A stretch of DNA of 36,178 bases from Vibrio nigripulchritudo ATCC 27043 (GTDB lineage Bacteria > Pseudomonadota > Gammaproteobacteria > Enterobacterales > Vibrionaceae). Under the pieces are notes generated by a model. The model made no database searches. It had not been told where the DNA came from and saw only the letters and a list, made by a program, of their open reading frames with translations. Shown here piece after piece: positions 35,948 to 36,178 of the stretch (its first letter is position 1; each line of letters starts with the position of its first letter). Made by a program: the position numbers and the translations under genes. Where the stretch lies: positions 1 to 36,178 of the forward strand of contig NZ_AFWJ01000265.1 of assembly GCF_000222685.1 (NCBI RefSeq), written 5' to 3'.

Positions 35948-36178
35948 ATGGACACCATTGACGTACGTGGCGCCAGAACCCACAACCTCAAAGACATAAA
36001 CCTCACCATTCCTCGCGACAAATTGATCGTCATTACAGGCTTATCCGGTTCCGGAAAATCCTCATTAGCCTTTGATACGTTATACGCTGAGGGCCAGAGA
36101 AGATACGTTGAATCTCTATCTGCCTATGCCAGACAGTTCCTGTCATTGATGGAAAAACCTGATGTCGACCACATTGAA
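35948..36178 (+). CDS. uvrA: Excinuclease ABC subunit UvrA, N-terminal part
   Basis: The first 77 residues of UvrA; the gene continues past the window. UvrA is the damage-recognition ATPase of nucleotide excision repair, acting as a dimer with UvrB. The N-terminus [19 protein letters not shown] and the first Walker [10 protein letters not shown] (about residues 31-39) are typical, followed by the conserved [19 protein letters not shown]. The start at 35948 follows a weak AAGAG site. A LexA-like box upstream suggests SOS induction. In E. coli uvrA and ssb are divergent neighbours; here qstR and galU lie between them, as is usual for Vibrio. Confidence 0.97.
   Translation, partial: MDTIDVRGARTHNLKDINLTIPRDKLIVITGLSGSGKSSLAFDTLYAEGQRRYVESLSAYARQFLSLMEKPDVDHIE

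Overview
The window looks like a Vibrio (or close Vibrionaceae) chromosome segment. The evidence is gene order plus protein families: uvrA, galU, a QstR-like regulator, ssb, csrD (mshH), the complete MSHA type IV pilus locus (mshI to mshQ), mreBCD, maf, rng, yhdP, a nitrilase, tldD, darP and pmbA. This is core-genome synteny for Vibrio. The only clearly accessory-looking gene is a cytosine-5 DNA methyltransferase at the left edge. No tRNA, rRNA, CRISPR array or insertion sequence was recognised.

Layout: 1-430 holds the start of a HaeIII-like C5 methyltransferase on the minus strand, with a perfect -10 and a LexA-like operator in front of it. 637-1981 is pmbA, broken by a one-base indel. darP (2103-2630, plus) converges on tldD across a bidirectional terminator. 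From 13392 down to 2694 on the minus strand runs mreB-mreC-mreD-maf-rng-yhdP-nitrilase-tldD, tightly spaced or overlapping: cell shape, RNA processing and envelope maintenance. From 33088 down to 13565 runs csrD-mshI-J-K-L-M-N-E-G-F then mshB-A-C-D-O-P-Q. It encodes the assembly machine (inner-membrane platform, secretin, ATPases) followed by the pilins. A perfect -10 hexamer precedes mshB, and a terminator-like hairpin follows mshA, which would favour the major pilin transcript. ssb, qstR, galU and the start of uvrA fill the right end.

Functional links: MshE carries the N-terminal c-di-GMP-binding repeat. CsrD is a degenerate GGDEF/EAL protein of the Csr RNA-decay pathway. The QstR-like protein has a VpsT-type motif position reading WLPR. 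Surface attachment, competence and second-messenger signalling genes are therefore adjacent. LexA-like boxes precede both uvrA and the methyltransferase.

The most unusual feature is three broken core genes, each interrupted at a run of A on the coding strand: pmbA (A5 where A4 is expected), mshN (A7 where A8 would restore the frame) and csrD (A7 where A8 would restore the frame). In csrD the run forms an A_AAA_AAA heptamer in the correct phase directly before a TAG. Homopolymer sequencing error, true mutation, phase variation and recoding are all possible and cannot be separated from one sequence.
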